Below, in pieces: positions 27,153-36,220 of a stretch of 64,000 nt of DNA. This DNA is from Micromonospora andamanensis. GTDB taxonomy: Bacteria > Actinomycetota > Actinomycetes > Mycobacteriales > Micromonosporaceae. A model generated the notes under the pieces. It worked only from the letters and a program-made list of their open reading frames with translations. It ran no database searches and was not told the origin of the DNA. The translations under genes were made by a program, and so were the position numbers. Positions within the stretch are counted from its first letter, which is position 1. Every line of letters starts with the position of its first letter. The stretch spans positions 248,001-312,000 of the forward strand of contig NZ_BOOZ01000002.1 of assembly GCF_016863495.1 (NCBI RefSeq). Direction: 5' to 3'.

Positions 27153-27958
27153 CTCCACCACGCACCGTGATACGCCGGGAGGCCGGCCTCTACGCCCTGG
27201 AGCGGGCCCTGCAACGGCGCGGTTTCCGGTACGTCGCCGGTGCTGACGAGGCTGGTCGCGGTGCCTGCGCGGGCCCGTTGGTCGCCGCCGCCGTGGTGCT
27301 GCCGGAGGGCCGGCGTGGTGAGATCGACGGGCTGGCCGACTCCAAGTTGCTGACCCCGGCCAGCCGGGAACGGATCCACGACGAGGTGGTGGAGCGGGCG
27401 CTGGCGTACGCCGTGGTGGTCATCCCGGCCGACGAGGTCGACGCCCGGGGGTTGCACGTGTGCAATCTGGCCGCGATGCGGCGGGCGCTGGCCCTGCTGA
27501 CGGTTCGGCCGGAGTACGTGTTGACCGACGGGTTCGGTGTCGACGGCCTGGGCGTTCCCGGGCTCGCGGTGTGGAAGGGTGACCGGGTGGCCGCCTGCGT
27601 GGCGGCGGCGAGCGTGCTGGCGAAGGTCACCCGGGACCGGATCATGGTGGATCTGGACGCCGAGCATCCCGGCTACGGGTTCGCCGAGCACAAGGGGTAC
27701 ATCACCGCCGAGCACACCGCCGCCCTGCGCGAGCATGGGCCGTGCCGGGAGCACCGTTTCTCGTACGTGAACGTGGCAGCTGTCTCCGGGCTCGAAGGCC
27801 GGCCACCCCGCTCCCGGCGACCGCTCGGCGCAAGTCGGGAAGAGCCGATGGAGCGCTCGGGCGCCGCAGGGGGTACCGTCGGCGTGGCGTTGGGCGAGCA
27901 GCCTCGGCCTTCGGCGCCGGTGGGGGAAGATGTGGTCATGGAAGGCGGAGTGCGATGA
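27146..27958 (+). CDS. rnhB: ribonuclease HII with C-terminal extension
   Basis: 270 aa. Catalytic acidic residues are in GADEAGRG (Asp34, Glu35), LTDGFGV (about 129) and a later Asp in the AKVTRDRIM region. The RNase HII core ends near 210 (HRFSYVNVAA). The remaining ~60 residues are Arg/Pro/Gly-rich and look disordered. It removes RNA from RNA-DNA hybrids and misincorporated ribonucleotides. The ATGA overlap with the next gene shows coupling. Confidence 0.95.
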   Translation: MLTPPRTVIRREAGLYALERALQRRGFRYVAGADEAGRGACAGPLVAAAVVLPEGRRGEIDGLADSKLLTPASRERIHDEVVERALAYAVVVIPADEVDARGLHVCNLAAMRRALALLTVRPEYVLTDGFGVDGLGVPGLAVWKGDRVAACVAAASVLAKVTRDRIMVDLDAEHPGYGFAEHKGYITAEHTAALREHGPCREHRFSYVNVAAVSGLEGRPPRSRRPLGASREEPMERSGAAGGTVGVALGEQPRPSAPVGEDVVMEGGVR

Positions 27959-28278
27959 GCGCGGAAGATCTCGAGAAGTACGAGACCGAGATGGAGCTCC
28001 AGCTCTACCGGGAGTACCGCGACATCGTCCGCCAGTTCTCCTACGTGGTGGAGACCGAGCGCCGGTTCTACCTGGCCAACCAGGTCGACCTGCACGTGCG
28101 CAACTCCGACGGCGAGGTCTACTTCGAGGTCGAGATGCACGACGCCTGGGTCTGGGACATGTACCGTCCCGCCCGGTTCGTGAAGAATGTCCGGGTAATG
28201 ACTTTCAAGGATGTGAACGTCGAGGAGTTGGAGAAGCCGGACATCTCCCTGCCGGCCGACTCCGGTTTCGGCGGCTGA
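27955..28278 (+). CDS. DUF2469 protein
   Basis: 107 aa, ATG at 27955 overlapping the rnhB stop. The sequence opens SAEDLEKYETEMELQLYREY and contains RFYLANQVDLHVR and DAWVWDMYRPARFVKNVRV, matching the actinobacterial DUF2469 family (Rv2901c position). It is highly conserved, acidic and cytosolic, with no assigned function. Constant linkage with rnhB and lepB is the only clue. Confidence 0.92.
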   Translation: MSAEDLEKYETEMELQLYREYRDIVRQFSYVVETERRFYLANQVDLHVRNSDGEVYFEVEMHDAWVWDMYRPARFVKNVRVMTFKDVNVEELEKPDISLPADSGFGG

Positions 28279-28510
28279 ACCGCGTACCCCTGAGGGCGGC
28301 GACGGCGGGCCCCCCACCCGCTGCGATCGTCCGTACCGCTTCGTCCACAGTGCACCGGCCGTAACCGTCGCCAGCCACGCGCTGAGGTACCCGGCCACCG
28401 CTCATAGCAGATCGTCCCGCTCGATGTGGACTGTCCACAGGACGTCCCGTCGTCCACAGGTGTGGCGTCCGGGGCGGTGGCAGCCGGCGGAACCGTCCAG
28501 GCTCGACCGC

Positions 28511-29275
28511 ATGCGACAAATGTCGATACTCGCCGGGCTCACCACGCTCCTGCTGCTGGCACCACCCGCACCGGAGGGTGGGGCGAGCGGATGGTCGCCG
28601 TCTCCGGCCATGCCGAGCGGGCTGTCGTTCCCGCCCGCCGCGCCGCAGGCGGGTGGTACGACCGACATCGGCGGCGTCGCGCCGTCGTGGGGGCCTGTCG
28701 ACAGCGCGAAGCAGACCGCCGACGCCGGCTTGTTCCGCTGGCCGGTCGACGGAAAGCCGCAGCCGGTACGCAGATTCGACCCGCCGCCCCGGCCGTGGCT
28801 ACCCGGCCACCGGGGGGTCGACCTGCTCGCCCCCGCGGCCGCCACGATCCGGGCGGCCGGCGCCGGCACCATCCTCTTCGCCGGCATGGTGGCCGACCGG
28901 CCGGTGGTCACCGTCGGGCACGCCGACGGCCTACGGACCACCTACGAACCGGTCCAACCGGCCGTCACGGCAGGCACGACGGTGCCGACCGGAGCGCCCC
29001 TGGGCACCCTGCTGCCCGGGCACCCCGGCTGTCCCGGCACCGCGTGCCTGCACTGGGGTCTGCGCCGAGGAGACGACTATCTCGACCCGCTGGCCCTGCT
29101 CGGCCTCGGCCGGGTCCGGCTCCTGCCGCTCGACGAGCACGCCGCCGGTCGGGTGCGTCCGCTCAACGCTGGGCGAGCAGGCCGGGCAGCCGCACGGCGA
29201 GGCGCTGGTACTCCTCGGGCGCGTTGTAGACCTGACCGCACAGCCGCAACCACCCTCGGCCGTCCCACGCCATGA
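28511..29275 (+). CDS. secreted M23-family metallopeptidase
   Basis: 254 aa from ATG 28511. A signal peptide (MRQMSILAGLTTLLLLAPPA) leads to a Pro/Gly linker, then a LytM domain with zinc ligands His and Asp in PGHRGVDL and the HxH-type LHWGLRRGDDYLDP. The family cuts peptidoglycan crosslinks; a cell-wall remodelling role is likely. The domain ends near residue 215, but the frame runs on through an Arg/Ala-rich tail that overlaps the convergent aminotransferase by 113 bp. That tail may be an artefact of a lost stop or a frameshift. Confidence 0.8.
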   Translation: MRQMSILAGLTTLLLLAPPAPEGGASGWSPSPAMPSGLSFPPAAPQAGGTTDIGGVAPSWGPVDSAKQTADAGLFRWPVDGKPQPVRRFDPPPRPWLPGHRGVDLLAPAAATIRAAGAGTILFAGMVADRPVVTVGHADGLRTTYEPVQPAVTAGTTVPTGAPLGTLLPGHPGCPGTACLHWGLRRGDDYLDPLALLGLGRVRLLPLDEHAAGRVRPLNAGRAGRAAARRGAGTPRARCRPDRTAATTLGRPTP

Positions 29276-30344
29276 TCGCGACCTGGGTGGCGAGCCGCTC
29301 GGCGATGCGGGTCTGCAACGCGCGGGCACCGTCGAGGGTCGTGGCGAGCCCCGCCGGCAACGGGACGAGTCGCATGGCGACCGCCGGTCCGCCGGGGTCG
29401 GGCAGGTCGGTCGGTGGCACGCCGAGCGCGTCCCCCACCACCCGTTGCCCGTACGCGGCCAGTCCGGCGTTGTGCGCGCGTACCCGGTCGACGCCGAGAC
29501 TGCGCAACGTGTAGAGACCCGCCGGGGCACTCAACCAGGCCGTGTAGTCCGACGTGCCCTGCCACTCCAGGCGAGCCGGGAACCCCGACTCCTGCTCCCA
29601 GGAGACCACGAGCGGCTCGATCCGGTCCCGCCATCGCGGTGTCACCACGAGCACCGCCGTGCCACGCGGGGCGTACCCCCACTTGTGCAGGTTGCCGACC
29701 CAGAAGTCGGCTCCGATGCTGCTTACCGACGCCGGCAGCATCCCCGGCGCGTGTGCGGCGTCGACAAGCACCGGCACGCCGTGCTCCCCGGCCACGCCGA
29801 CGATCGCAGCGACCGGGAACAGTCGGGCCGTTGCCGAGGTGATCTGGTCCACCACCAGCAGGCGGGTACGGCCCGGACGCAGCCCGTCCCGCACGATCTG
29901 CACCACCTGCTCGTCGGTGGCGGTCAACGGCACCCGCAGGGCCCGGTGCGTCGCCCCGGTGCGACGGCACTCCCGGCGGATCGAGAGGTCGACCGCACCG
30001 TAGCCGTGGTCGGTGGTGAGCACCTCGTCACCGGCACGCAGCCCCAGCGACTGGAGCACCACCGCGACGCCGGTGGTGGTGTTCGTGGTCAGGGTGGTGC
30101 CGTCGGGATCGGCGCCGAGGAAGTTGGCCAGATGCCGGCGGGTGTGCGCGACCCGGTCGGCCAGGCCCTGCGTGAAAAACCGGAGCGGGTCGGCCTCCAT
30201 CTCGTCGCGCAGCCGCTGCTGGGCCCGCTGCGCCACGATCGGCACCGCCCCGAAGGCACCGTGGTTGAGGTGACTGACCGCCGGGTCGAGGGAGAAGAGC
30301 AGGCGGGCGCCCGTGATCGGTTCGGGCGGCGGCGGGACGCTCAC
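29163..30344 (-). CDS. class V aminotransferase-fold PLP enzyme
   Basis: 393 aa. The fold-type I signs are LNHGAFGAVP near the start, Asp of VLVDAAHAPG binding the PLP nitrogen, and the PLP Lys in GNLHKWGYAPRG (about 222). It resembles isopenicillin N epimerase-like and cysteine-desulfurase-like proteins. Substrate unknown; desulfurase activity would need a catalytic Cys that I cannot place. It faces the M23 gene with overlapping 3' ends. The upstream 110-bp gap holds short GGCGTGGCC repeats and no gene. Confidence 0.85.
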   Translation of the reverse strand: MSVPPPPEPITGARLLFSLDPAVSHLNHGAFGAVPIVAQRAQQRLRDEMEADPLRFFTQGLADRVAHTRRHLANFLGADPDGTTLTTNTTTGVAVVLQSLGLRAGDEVLTTDHGYGAVDLSIRRECRRTGATHRALRVPLTATDEQVVQIVRDGLRPGRTRLLVVDQITSATARLFPVAAIVGVAGEHGVPVLVDAAHAPGMLPASVSSIGADFWVGNLHKWGYAPRGTAVLVVTPRWRDRIEPLVVSWEQESGFPARLEWQGTSDYTAWLSAPAGLYTLRSLGVDRVRAHNAGLAAYGQRVVGDALGVPPTDLPDPGGPAVAMRLVPLPAGLATTLDGARALQTRIAERLATQVAIMAWDGRGWLRLCGQVYNAPEEYQRLAVRLPGLLAQR

Positions 30345-30453
30345 CTGATGATCGTAACCGCCGTGCCCGGCGTGGCCGGCGTGGCCGGCGGAGCTTGCCC
30401 CCCGTCACCGGTCAGGCCCCGTGCCGGTTCCTCAGGCACCTCTCCGGGGCAGG

Positions 30454-31518
30454 TCAGGCGCGGGGGTGGGCCTGACGGTAGGCGGCCCGGAGTCGTTCCA
30501 CCGAGACATGGGTGTAGATCTGGGTGCTGGCGAGCGAGGAGTGCCCCAGCAGCTCCTGCACCGCCCGGAGGTCCGCCCCGCCTTCGAGCAGGTGGGTGGC
30601 GGCAGAGTGGCGCAGCGCGTGCGGACTGGTCCGGGACAACCCGGCCGCCTCGGCCCAGTCGCCGACGATCCGGCGGGCCGTGGTCGGATGCAGCCGGCCG
30701 CCGCGGGCACCGAGCAACAGCGCATCAGGGGAATCGGGGACCGCCAGCACCGGCCGCCCGTGCCGCAGCCAGTCATCGAGGGCCCGTTGCGCGGGCAGCC
30801 CGTACGGCACCGTCCGCTCCCGCCCACCCTTACCGTGTACCCGGACCACCCGCCGATTCTGGTCGACGTCGGCAGTGTCGATTCCGCACGCCTCGCTGAC
30901 CCGTACCCCGGTGCCGTAGAGCAGTTCGAGCAGCATCCGGTCGCGCAGTCGTACCGCCTCCCCGGTGCGGTCGGACGCACCGGTCACCGGTGAGCCTTCG
31001 GCGGTCGCCGAATCGGTGCCCGCTGCGGACCCGGCAGGTGTCGGCCCGATCGGTGAGGGCGTGGCCGGACGGCGTGCGGGCTTCTCGACGAGCAGTGCCG
31101 CCTGCTCGGGACGGAGCACCGTGGGCAGCGTCCGGCGCGGCCGAGGGCTGGCCAGCGTGGCGGCGACGTCGGTGGGCAGCAACCCCGTCCGGTGGGCCCA
31201 GGTGCTGAAGGTCCGGGCCGTGGCCGCCCGGCGGGCCAGCGAGGTGCGGGCGGCACCTGTCGTGCGTTGCCGGGCCAACCAGCTGCGTACCGTGTCGAGG
31301 CTCAGCTCGGCCACCTCGGTGCAGCCCATCCGTCGAGCATGATCCAACAGCGACACCGCATCGGCGACGTACGCCCGCACCGTGTGCGCCGAGCGGTTAC
31401 GGACCGAGGCGAGGTACTCCGCGAACTCGTCCACCGCGTCCCGCAGCGGCGCCGGCAGCGCGTCGTGCGTCGCCCGGGTGCTGCTGGCGGCCCGCCCCTG
31501 CCCGCCGATGCTGCCCAC
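30454..31518 (-). CDS. xerC: tyrosine recombinase XerC
   Basis: 354 aa from GTG 31518, which has TAGGGT 7 nt upstream; an earlier GTG at 31527 would overlap that hexamer. The SAM-like core domain occupies about 20-105. The catalytic domain has Arg (GVRVSEACG), Lys (HGKGGRERT), His-x-x-Arg (HALRHSAA), His (LGHSSLAS) and Tyr (TQIYTHV). A ~45-residue Pro/Ala/Ser insertion (about 148-192) separates the domains. With XerD it resolves chromosome dimers at dif. Confidence 0.95.
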   Translation of the reverse strand: MGSIGGQGRAASSTRATHDALPAPLRDAVDEFAEYLASVRNRSAHTVRAYVADAVSLLDHARRMGCTEVAELSLDTVRSWLARQRTTGAARTSLARRAATARTFSTWAHRTGLLPTDVAATLASPRPRRTLPTVLRPEQAALLVEKPARRPATPSPIGPTPAGSAAGTDSATAEGSPVTGASDRTGEAVRLRDRMLLELLYGTGVRVSEACGIDTADVDQNRRVVRVHGKGGRERTVPYGLPAQRALDDWLRHGRPVLAVPDSPDALLLGARGGRLHPTTARRIVGDWAEAAGLSRTSPHALRHSAATHLLEGGADLRAVQELLGHSSLASTQIYTHVSVERLRAAYRQAHPRA

Positions 31519-31525
31519 GGGAACC

Positions 31526-31555
31526 ACCCTACGATCGCGACGCCCGGACGGCGAA
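31526..31555 (-). promoter_or_regulatory. xerC: candidate promoter for xerC
   Basis: Reading the minus strand: TTCGCC (31550-31555), 18-bp spacer, TAGGGT (31526-31531), then 7 nt to the GTG. This would give a leaderless xerC mRNA separate from dprA-comM. Confidence 0.4.
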
Positions 31556-31633
31556 CAGGCGGCATGTCCTACGCCGACCGCCGATCAGGCGGGTGATGCG
31601 GATGCGCGCCGAGCAGGCCCTGGTGGCGTCAGG

Positions 31634-32854
31634 TCAGCGCCGATCCGACTGCTCGCCGGCATGACCGGGGCGGACCGGTGCCCTCCGCCGGCTCGGCGTG
31701 ACCAGGGCGTAGCCGTCGTCGCGGCGCACCACGAGCGTCAACTCCTCCAGCAGCGGCAGCTTGCGCAGCACCGTGCGGACGGCGAGGCCGGCCCGCGCGG
31801 CGAGGGCGTCCACACCCACCCGACCGCGTCGCGGCATCGCCTCCACGATCGACCGGGCGTCGTCGTCGAGCAGATCGGTGGGTCGTTCGGGCCCACGCGG
31901 CACCGGGGCGAGCTCGCCGATCCGGCCCACTTCCTCCAGCACCTGGGCGAGGCCGGTCACCAGCCGCGCATTCGGATCTACCCGAAGCACCTCGTGGGCA
32001 CCCACCGACATCGCCGAGGTGACCGGGCCCGGTACCACCATCGCCGGTCGGCCCAGGGCGAGGGCGCGTCGGGTGGTCTGCGTCGCGCCGCTTCGGGCCG
32101 CCGCCTCGACGAGCACGGTGCCCCGGGTGCCCGCCGCGATCACCCGGTTGCGGATGAGAAAGCGGGGACGCAGCGGCTCCGCACCCGGCGGCCATTCGCT
32201 GACCAGCAGACCGGTGTCGGCGATCCGGTCGAACAGGGCGGCGTTTCCCATCGGGTAGGCACGGTCCACACCGCAGGCGAGCACCGCGACGGTGAGCCCG
32301 CCGGCGGTCAGCGCCCCGCGGTGCGCGGCGGCATCGATGCCGAACGCGCCGCCGGAGACGACAGTCCAGTCCCGGTCCGCCAGTCCGTAGCCCAGATCCG
32401 TGGCGATGTGGGTGCCGTACGCGGTGGCGGCGCGTGCCCCCACCACCGCCACGGACCGGTCCAGCGCCTCGGCCAGCGGCCACGACCCGCGTACCCAGAA
32501 ACAGAGCGGCGGCGCGGTCTCGGTGTCCACCCGGCGGCGGGCGTCGGACAGGCGGAGCGTGCGCAGTTGCTCCACTGTCCCGGGCCACTCGTCGTCGCCG
32601 GGGATGACGACCCGGACACCGAGCCGGTCGGCACGGTGCAGCGCCTCGGCGGCGACCACCCTGGCGTCGCCGGCCCGGCTGCGGGCCGCCACCGACTCGC
32701 GCAGCGCCTGCTGGGGTGCCCCGCCGTCGAGCAGCAGGTCCAGCGTGGCCACCGGGCCGAACTCGTCGACAAGGCCGTACACCGACCGCGTGCCCGGTTC
32801 GGCCAGCCAGGTCAACGCCACCCGCGCCAGAATCAACTCGTCGTGCGTGCTCAC
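31634..32854 (-). CDS. dprA: DNA processing protein DprA
   Basis: 406 aa, GTG at 32854 overlapping the comM stop. A helical N-terminus is followed by the Rossmann-like domain with SVAVVGARAATAYG, VVSGGAFGIDAAAH and LACGVDRAYPMGN, then IRNRVIAAGTRGTVLVEAAARSG, the DprA hallmark. A C-terminal winged helix (about 325-385) completes it. DprA loads RecA on incoming single-stranded DNA in competent bacteria; its role in actinobacteria not known to be competent is unclear. It lies in the comM-dprA operon. Confidence 0.94.
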   Translation of the reverse strand: MSTHDELILARVALTWLAEPGTRSVYGLVDEFGPVATLDLLLDGGAPQQALRESVAARSRAGDARVVAAEALHRADRLGVRVVIPGDDEWPGTVEQLRTLRLSDARRRVDTETAPPLCFWVRGSWPLAEALDRSVAVVGARAATAYGTHIATDLGYGLADRDWTVVSGGAFGIDAAAHRGALTAGGLTVAVLACGVDRAYPMGNAALFDRIADTGLLVSEWPPGAEPLRPRFLIRNRVIAAGTRGTVLVEAAARSGATQTTRRALALGRPAMVVPGPVTSAMSVGAHEVLRVDPNARLVTGLAQVLEEVGRIGELAPVPRGPERPTDLLDDDARSIVEAMPRRGRVGVDALAARAGLAVRTVLRKLPLLEELTLVVRRDDGYALVTPSRRRAPVRPGHAGEQSDRR

Positions 32855-34368
32855 GTGCCCTCTCCCGTCCTGAGCGTGATGGCCTCGGCGACGTCGCCCG
32901 TGTCCGGCCGGGCCCGCCCGTCGAGGTCGGCGATCGTCCAGGCGAGTCGGACGACGCGGTCGAAGCCGCGGGCGGAGAGCGACCCGGAGTCGAGCCGGGA
33001 CCGCAGCTCGACGGTGACCCGGCCGGGTAGCCGCCACGGCGTCCGACGTAGGTCCGGCCCGGGTATCTCGGCGTTGAGCCGCCGGCCCAGCGGTGCCCAG
33101 CGCTCGGCCGCCGCGGCCCGTGCCGCCGCCACCCGACGGGCTACCACGGCGGAGGACTCGTGGCTGCCTGTCTCCATCAGCTCGGCCGCGCGCATCGGCG
33201 ACAGCCGTACCTGGAGGTCGATCCGGTCGAGCAGCGGACCGGAGAGTCGGCTGAGGTAACGACGACGGGCAAGCGGGGGACACTCGCAGCGGTCGTCGCC
33301 GGCCGGATTCGCACACGGGCACGGATTGGCGGCGAGGACCAGTTGGGCGCGGGCGGGGTACTCGGCACTGCCCCGGCTACGGGTGAGCAGTACCCGGCCA
33401 TGCTCCAGCGGCTGACGCAACGCCTCAAGCGCCGCCTTGCTGAACTCGGGTGCCTCGTCCATCAGCAGCACCCCACGGTGGGCAAGTGAGATCGCACCGG
33501 GGCGGGCGAGCCCCGAGCCGCCGCCGACGATCGAGGGAACCGTCGCGGTGTGGTGCGGTGCCTGGAACGGTGGACGTCGGATCAACCGACCGCCCGGCGG
33601 CAACAGCCCGGCGATCGAGTGCAGCGCGGTGACCTCCAGGGCGGCCTCGTCGTCCAGCTCCGGCAGGATCGACGGCAGACGCTCGGCGAGCATCGTCTTG
33701 CCGGCTCCCGGTGGGCCGATGAGTGCCAGGTGGTGCCCACCGGCGGCGGCGACCTCCACGGCCCGCCGGCCCAGGCTCTGCCCGGCGACCTCGGCCAGGT
33801 CGGGACCGGGTGCGGCCGGCGGCGGAGCGTCGAGCGGCGGTTCGATCAGCGGGGTGCCGTCGCGGACGAAGGCGACCAGCCGGTGCAGGGTGTCCACGCC
33901 GCGTACCAGCAAACCGGGGACGACCGCCGCCTCGGCGGTGTTGCCGGCCGGGACGATCACCCGTTGGACGCCGGCCTGCGCCGCCGCGGCGACCATCGGC
34001 AGTACGCCCCGGACCGGTCGCACGGTCCCGTCCAGGCCCAACTCCCCGAGGACCGCCACGCCGTCCAGCGGCAGCAGCGGAAGCTCGCCGGAGCCGCCGA
34101 GCAGGGCCACCGCGATCGCCAGGTCGAACGCCGAACCGAACTTGGGCAGGGTGGCCGGCAGCAGGTTGAGGGTGATCCGGCGGTTCGGCCACCGTTGACC
34201 GGAGTTGACCACTGCTGCCCGGACCCGGTCGCGCGCTTCGTGCAGGGCGGTGTCGGGCAACCCGGAGATCACCACGCCGGGCAGGCCGGCCGCCAGGTCC
34301 ACCTCCACCTCGACCAGATGCCCGGTCACCCCGACCAGTCCGACGCAGAGCACCCGGGCGTAGCTCAT
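32851..34368 (-). CDS. comM: YifB/ComM family Mg-chelatase-like ATPase
   Basis: 505 aa. N-terminal Lon-protease-like domain (about 1-170, LVEVEVDLAAGLPGVVISGL), then an AAA+ Mg-chelatase domain with Walker A GPPGAGKT (about 218), Walker B LLMDEAPEF, and a four-cysteine insert (CPCANPAGDDRCEC). ComM is a branch-migration helicase in transformation of Vibrio. The same operon carries dprA and, upstream, yraN. Confidence 0.94.
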   Translation of the reverse strand: MSYARVLCVGLVGVTGHLVEVEVDLAAGLPGVVISGLPDTALHEARDRVRAAVVNSGQRWPNRRITLNLLPATLPKFGSAFDLAIAVALLGGSGELPLLPLDGVAVLGELGLDGTVRPVRGVLPMVAAAAQAGVQRVIVPAGNTAEAAVVPGLLVRGVDTLHRLVAFVRDGTPLIEPPLDAPPPAAPGPDLAEVAGQSLGRRAVEVAAAGGHHLALIGPPGAGKTMLAERLPSILPELDDEAALEVTALHSIAGLLPPGGRLIRRPPFQAPHHTATVPSIVGGGSGLARPGAISLAHRGVLLMDEAPEFSKAALEALRQPLEHGRVLLTRSRGSAEYPARAQLVLAANPCPCANPAGDDRCECPPLARRRYLSRLSGPLLDRIDLQVRLSPMRAAELMETGSHESSAVVARRVAAARAAAAERWAPLGRRLNAEIPGPDLRRTPWRLPGRVTVELRSRLDSGSLSARGFDRVVRLAWTIADLDGRARPDTGDVAEAITLRTGEGT

Positions 34369-34435
34369 CGCGCCACCTCGCCGGGCACGGTGCCGCTGCC
34401 GGGCGCCCTGGCCGGGAGCCGGAGGTCGCGCCCGC

Positions 34436-34798
34436 TCACCGGAACGCGTCCTTGACGTGCTCGACGCGTGCCCGGCCGCTGCGGGGCACCAGCACCGAGA
34501 TGACGTCGAAGCGGACCTCCTCGGCGGTGGTACCTGTGGTGGCCAGCCAGGCGGCGGCGAGCCTGCGAAGCCGACGCGCCTTGCGGGGCACCACCGCCTC
34601 GGCCGGGCTGCCGAAGGCCGTGGTGCGTCGCGTCTTCACCTCGCAGAAGGCGAGCACCGCCCCGTCCCAGGCGATGATGTCGATCTCTCCGGTGGGGCAG
34701 CGCCAGTTGCGGGCCACCGGACGCAACCCCGCCTCGATCAGGTGTCGTACGGCGCAGCGTTCCCCGTACCCGCCGACCGCCTGGTTCCGCTTGGTCAT
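34436..34798 (-). CDS. YraN family (UPF0102) putative nuclease
   Basis: 120 aa from ATG 34798; a GTG at 34807 is also in frame. The PD-(D/E)xK-like core is visible: GYGERCAVRHL, then TGEIDIIAWDG, and AFCEVKTRRTTAFG with Glu-x-Lys. The family is related to Holliday-junction-resolvase folds and lies upstream of comM in many bacteria. Function is not established; DNA repair or uptake is suggested by its neighbours. Confidence 0.9.
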   Translation of the reverse strand: MTKRNQAVGGYGERCAVRHLIEAGLRPVARNWRCPTGEIDIIAWDGAVLAFCEVKTRRTTAFGSPAEAVVPRKARRLRRLAAAWLATTGTTAEEVRFDVISVLVPRSGRARVEHVKDAFR

Positions 34799-34944
34799 GA
34801 CCGGCACCCTGCTCGCTGACGAGGACGCGCGGCGACCCCGTCACGAGCGCCTGTGGACAACCGAGGCTGTTGTGGACGAGCGGACGATCAAGCCCTGGAT
34901 GTGCTATTGGTGGCGTTCCTGGGCTGGTCAGGGGGCCCGGCCAG

Positions 34945-35925
34945 ATGGCGCACGAGCCGTCGGTCGCATACGGTGCCGGCGTGGACGGACGACGCAGCTT
35001 CCCCGACGACCAGGAGTCGCGGTGGTACCCGGGTGATCATGACCGCGGCTACGCCGACCCGCAGTGGCGCCCGGCCGGAGACGGGCAGTACCCCGGTGAC
35101 GAGCTGCGCGCCGTACCCGAGCAACGTGGTGACGACGACAGGTACGGCTCGCCCCGACGCCCCGCGCTGGCCGACCCGCTCGGGGACGTCGCGACGGAGA
35201 CCGAGCGCTACCGGGCGTCGCGGTCCCGCCGGGCGGAACCGGCGGACCCGGAGATCTCCGGTGAGTTGCCTGCCGATCGCCCGGGCCGGCGTGCCGCGCG
35301 CGAGGTGGGGCCGACCAGCGGCGGTACGCCGTTGTCGGCGGATCCGACCCGCGTCGCGCTGGCCGGGTACCCGATCGTCGAGGCCAAGCGGGGGCCCGAG
35401 GTGACCAATCCGCTGGAGCAGCCGACCGGCCCGGTGCCCTCGGTGGCACCCCGGGGGGAACCTCCGGTGGGCGAGGTGCCGCCCGGGCCCGCCGCCGGGC
35501 CCGGTCATCCGACGGCCGGCCATCTGGCACCCGGCTACCAGACGAGCGGTGTTCCGGCGGCTGGCATCCAGCCCGGTGGCATCCCGGCGGGTGGCGTCCA
35601 GCCGGGCGTGCCGGCCGGGGACGGCGTCTACCGGACGCGACGACCAGTGCTCGCGGTGATCTTCGCCGTGCTGGTCGTGATCTTCGAGTTGCCCGCGGTG
35701 CGGGTGCTGCTGCACGGCGCGACCGCCGACCCGGTCGACGCCGGGGACGTGCTTGCCGGAACGTTCCTGGTCTGTGGTTTGCCGATCTTCGCGGCCGGCC
35801 TCTACGGGCTGCGGACGACCGGGTTCTCGCTCACCGACGGCGCGCGGGGGTGGCTGCGACCGCCGACCGCGTACCTGACGGTCGGTTTGGCGCTCTTCCT
35901 GGTGGCCGCGCTCGCCGCCGGCTGA
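34945..35925 (+). CDS. hypothetical protein, disordered N-terminus and C-terminal membrane helices
   Basis: 326 aa if ATG 34945 is used; GTG at 34981 is an alternative, with TACGGT 6 nt upstream (leaderless pattern). Residues up to about 230 are Pro/Gly/Arg-rich and acidic with no domain, including [20 protein letters not shown] repeats. Three hydrophobic helices follow ([57 protein letters not shown]). I do not recognise the family. It lies between yraN (minus) and rpsB, divergent from the former. Confidence 0.7.
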   Translation: MAHEPSVAYGAGVDGRRSFPDDQESRWYPGDHDRGYADPQWRPAGDGQYPGDELRAVPEQRGDDDRYGSPRRPALADPLGDVATETERYRASRSRRAEPADPEISGELPADRPGRRAAREVGPTSGGTPLSADPTRVALAGYPIVEAKRGPEVTNPLEQPTGPVPSVAPRGEPPVGEVPPGPAAGPGHPTAGHLAPGYQTSGVPAAGIQPGGIPAGGVQPGVPAGDGVYRTRRPVLAVIFAVLVVIFELPAVRVLLHGATADPVDAGDVLAGTFLVCGLPIFAAGLYGLRTTGFSLTDGARGWLRPPTAYLTVGLALFLVAALAAG

Positions 35926-35935
35926 GCGGGGTTGG

Positions 35936-35973
35936 CACCACCGCGCTGAGCTGGTTCGCGCCACCGCGCTGAG
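35936..35973 (+). repeat. short direct repeat in the rpsB upstream region
   Basis: CCACCGCGCTGAG occurs at 35938-35950 and 35961-35973, 23 bp apart, just after the preceding stop codon. The function is unknown. Confidence 0.5.
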
Positions 35974-36038
35974 CGGGACGTGGCCGTCGGCTGCGGGGGT
36001 CTCGCCGCACCCGGGCGTGGATCGGCCGGGCGGGCGCG

Positions 36039-36044
36039 TACACT
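36039..36044 (+). promoter_or_regulatory. rpsB: candidate -10 for rpsB
   Basis: TACACT fits the actinobacterial -10 and would leave a leader of about 170 nt before rpsB. No good -35 is visible. The leader may have a role in S2 autoregulation, but no known motif was identified. Confidence 0.35.
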
Positions 36045-36220
36045 GGTCAACCGGCGACCGCCTCGTGCGGTCGACCTCGCGTGCCCTCCTCACGAGTCGT
36101 CGTGTGGCGGCGGCCTCCCTGGTCCCGACCCGGTCGGGCCCATCATGGTCGACGACCGGGCACCAGGACGCCCGGCCGCCGGCCGGGCGGGACAACCAGG
36201 GACCGCAAGGAGTACGAATC

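Noticed and set aside
30350..30400. GGCGTGGCC short tandem repeats as a regulatory site
   Set aside because: Only about three imperfect 9-bp units; chance is plausible in this composition.
35030..35045. GATCATGA-like match as a sixth palindromic element
   Set aside because: It lies in coding sequence and has no opposite arm.
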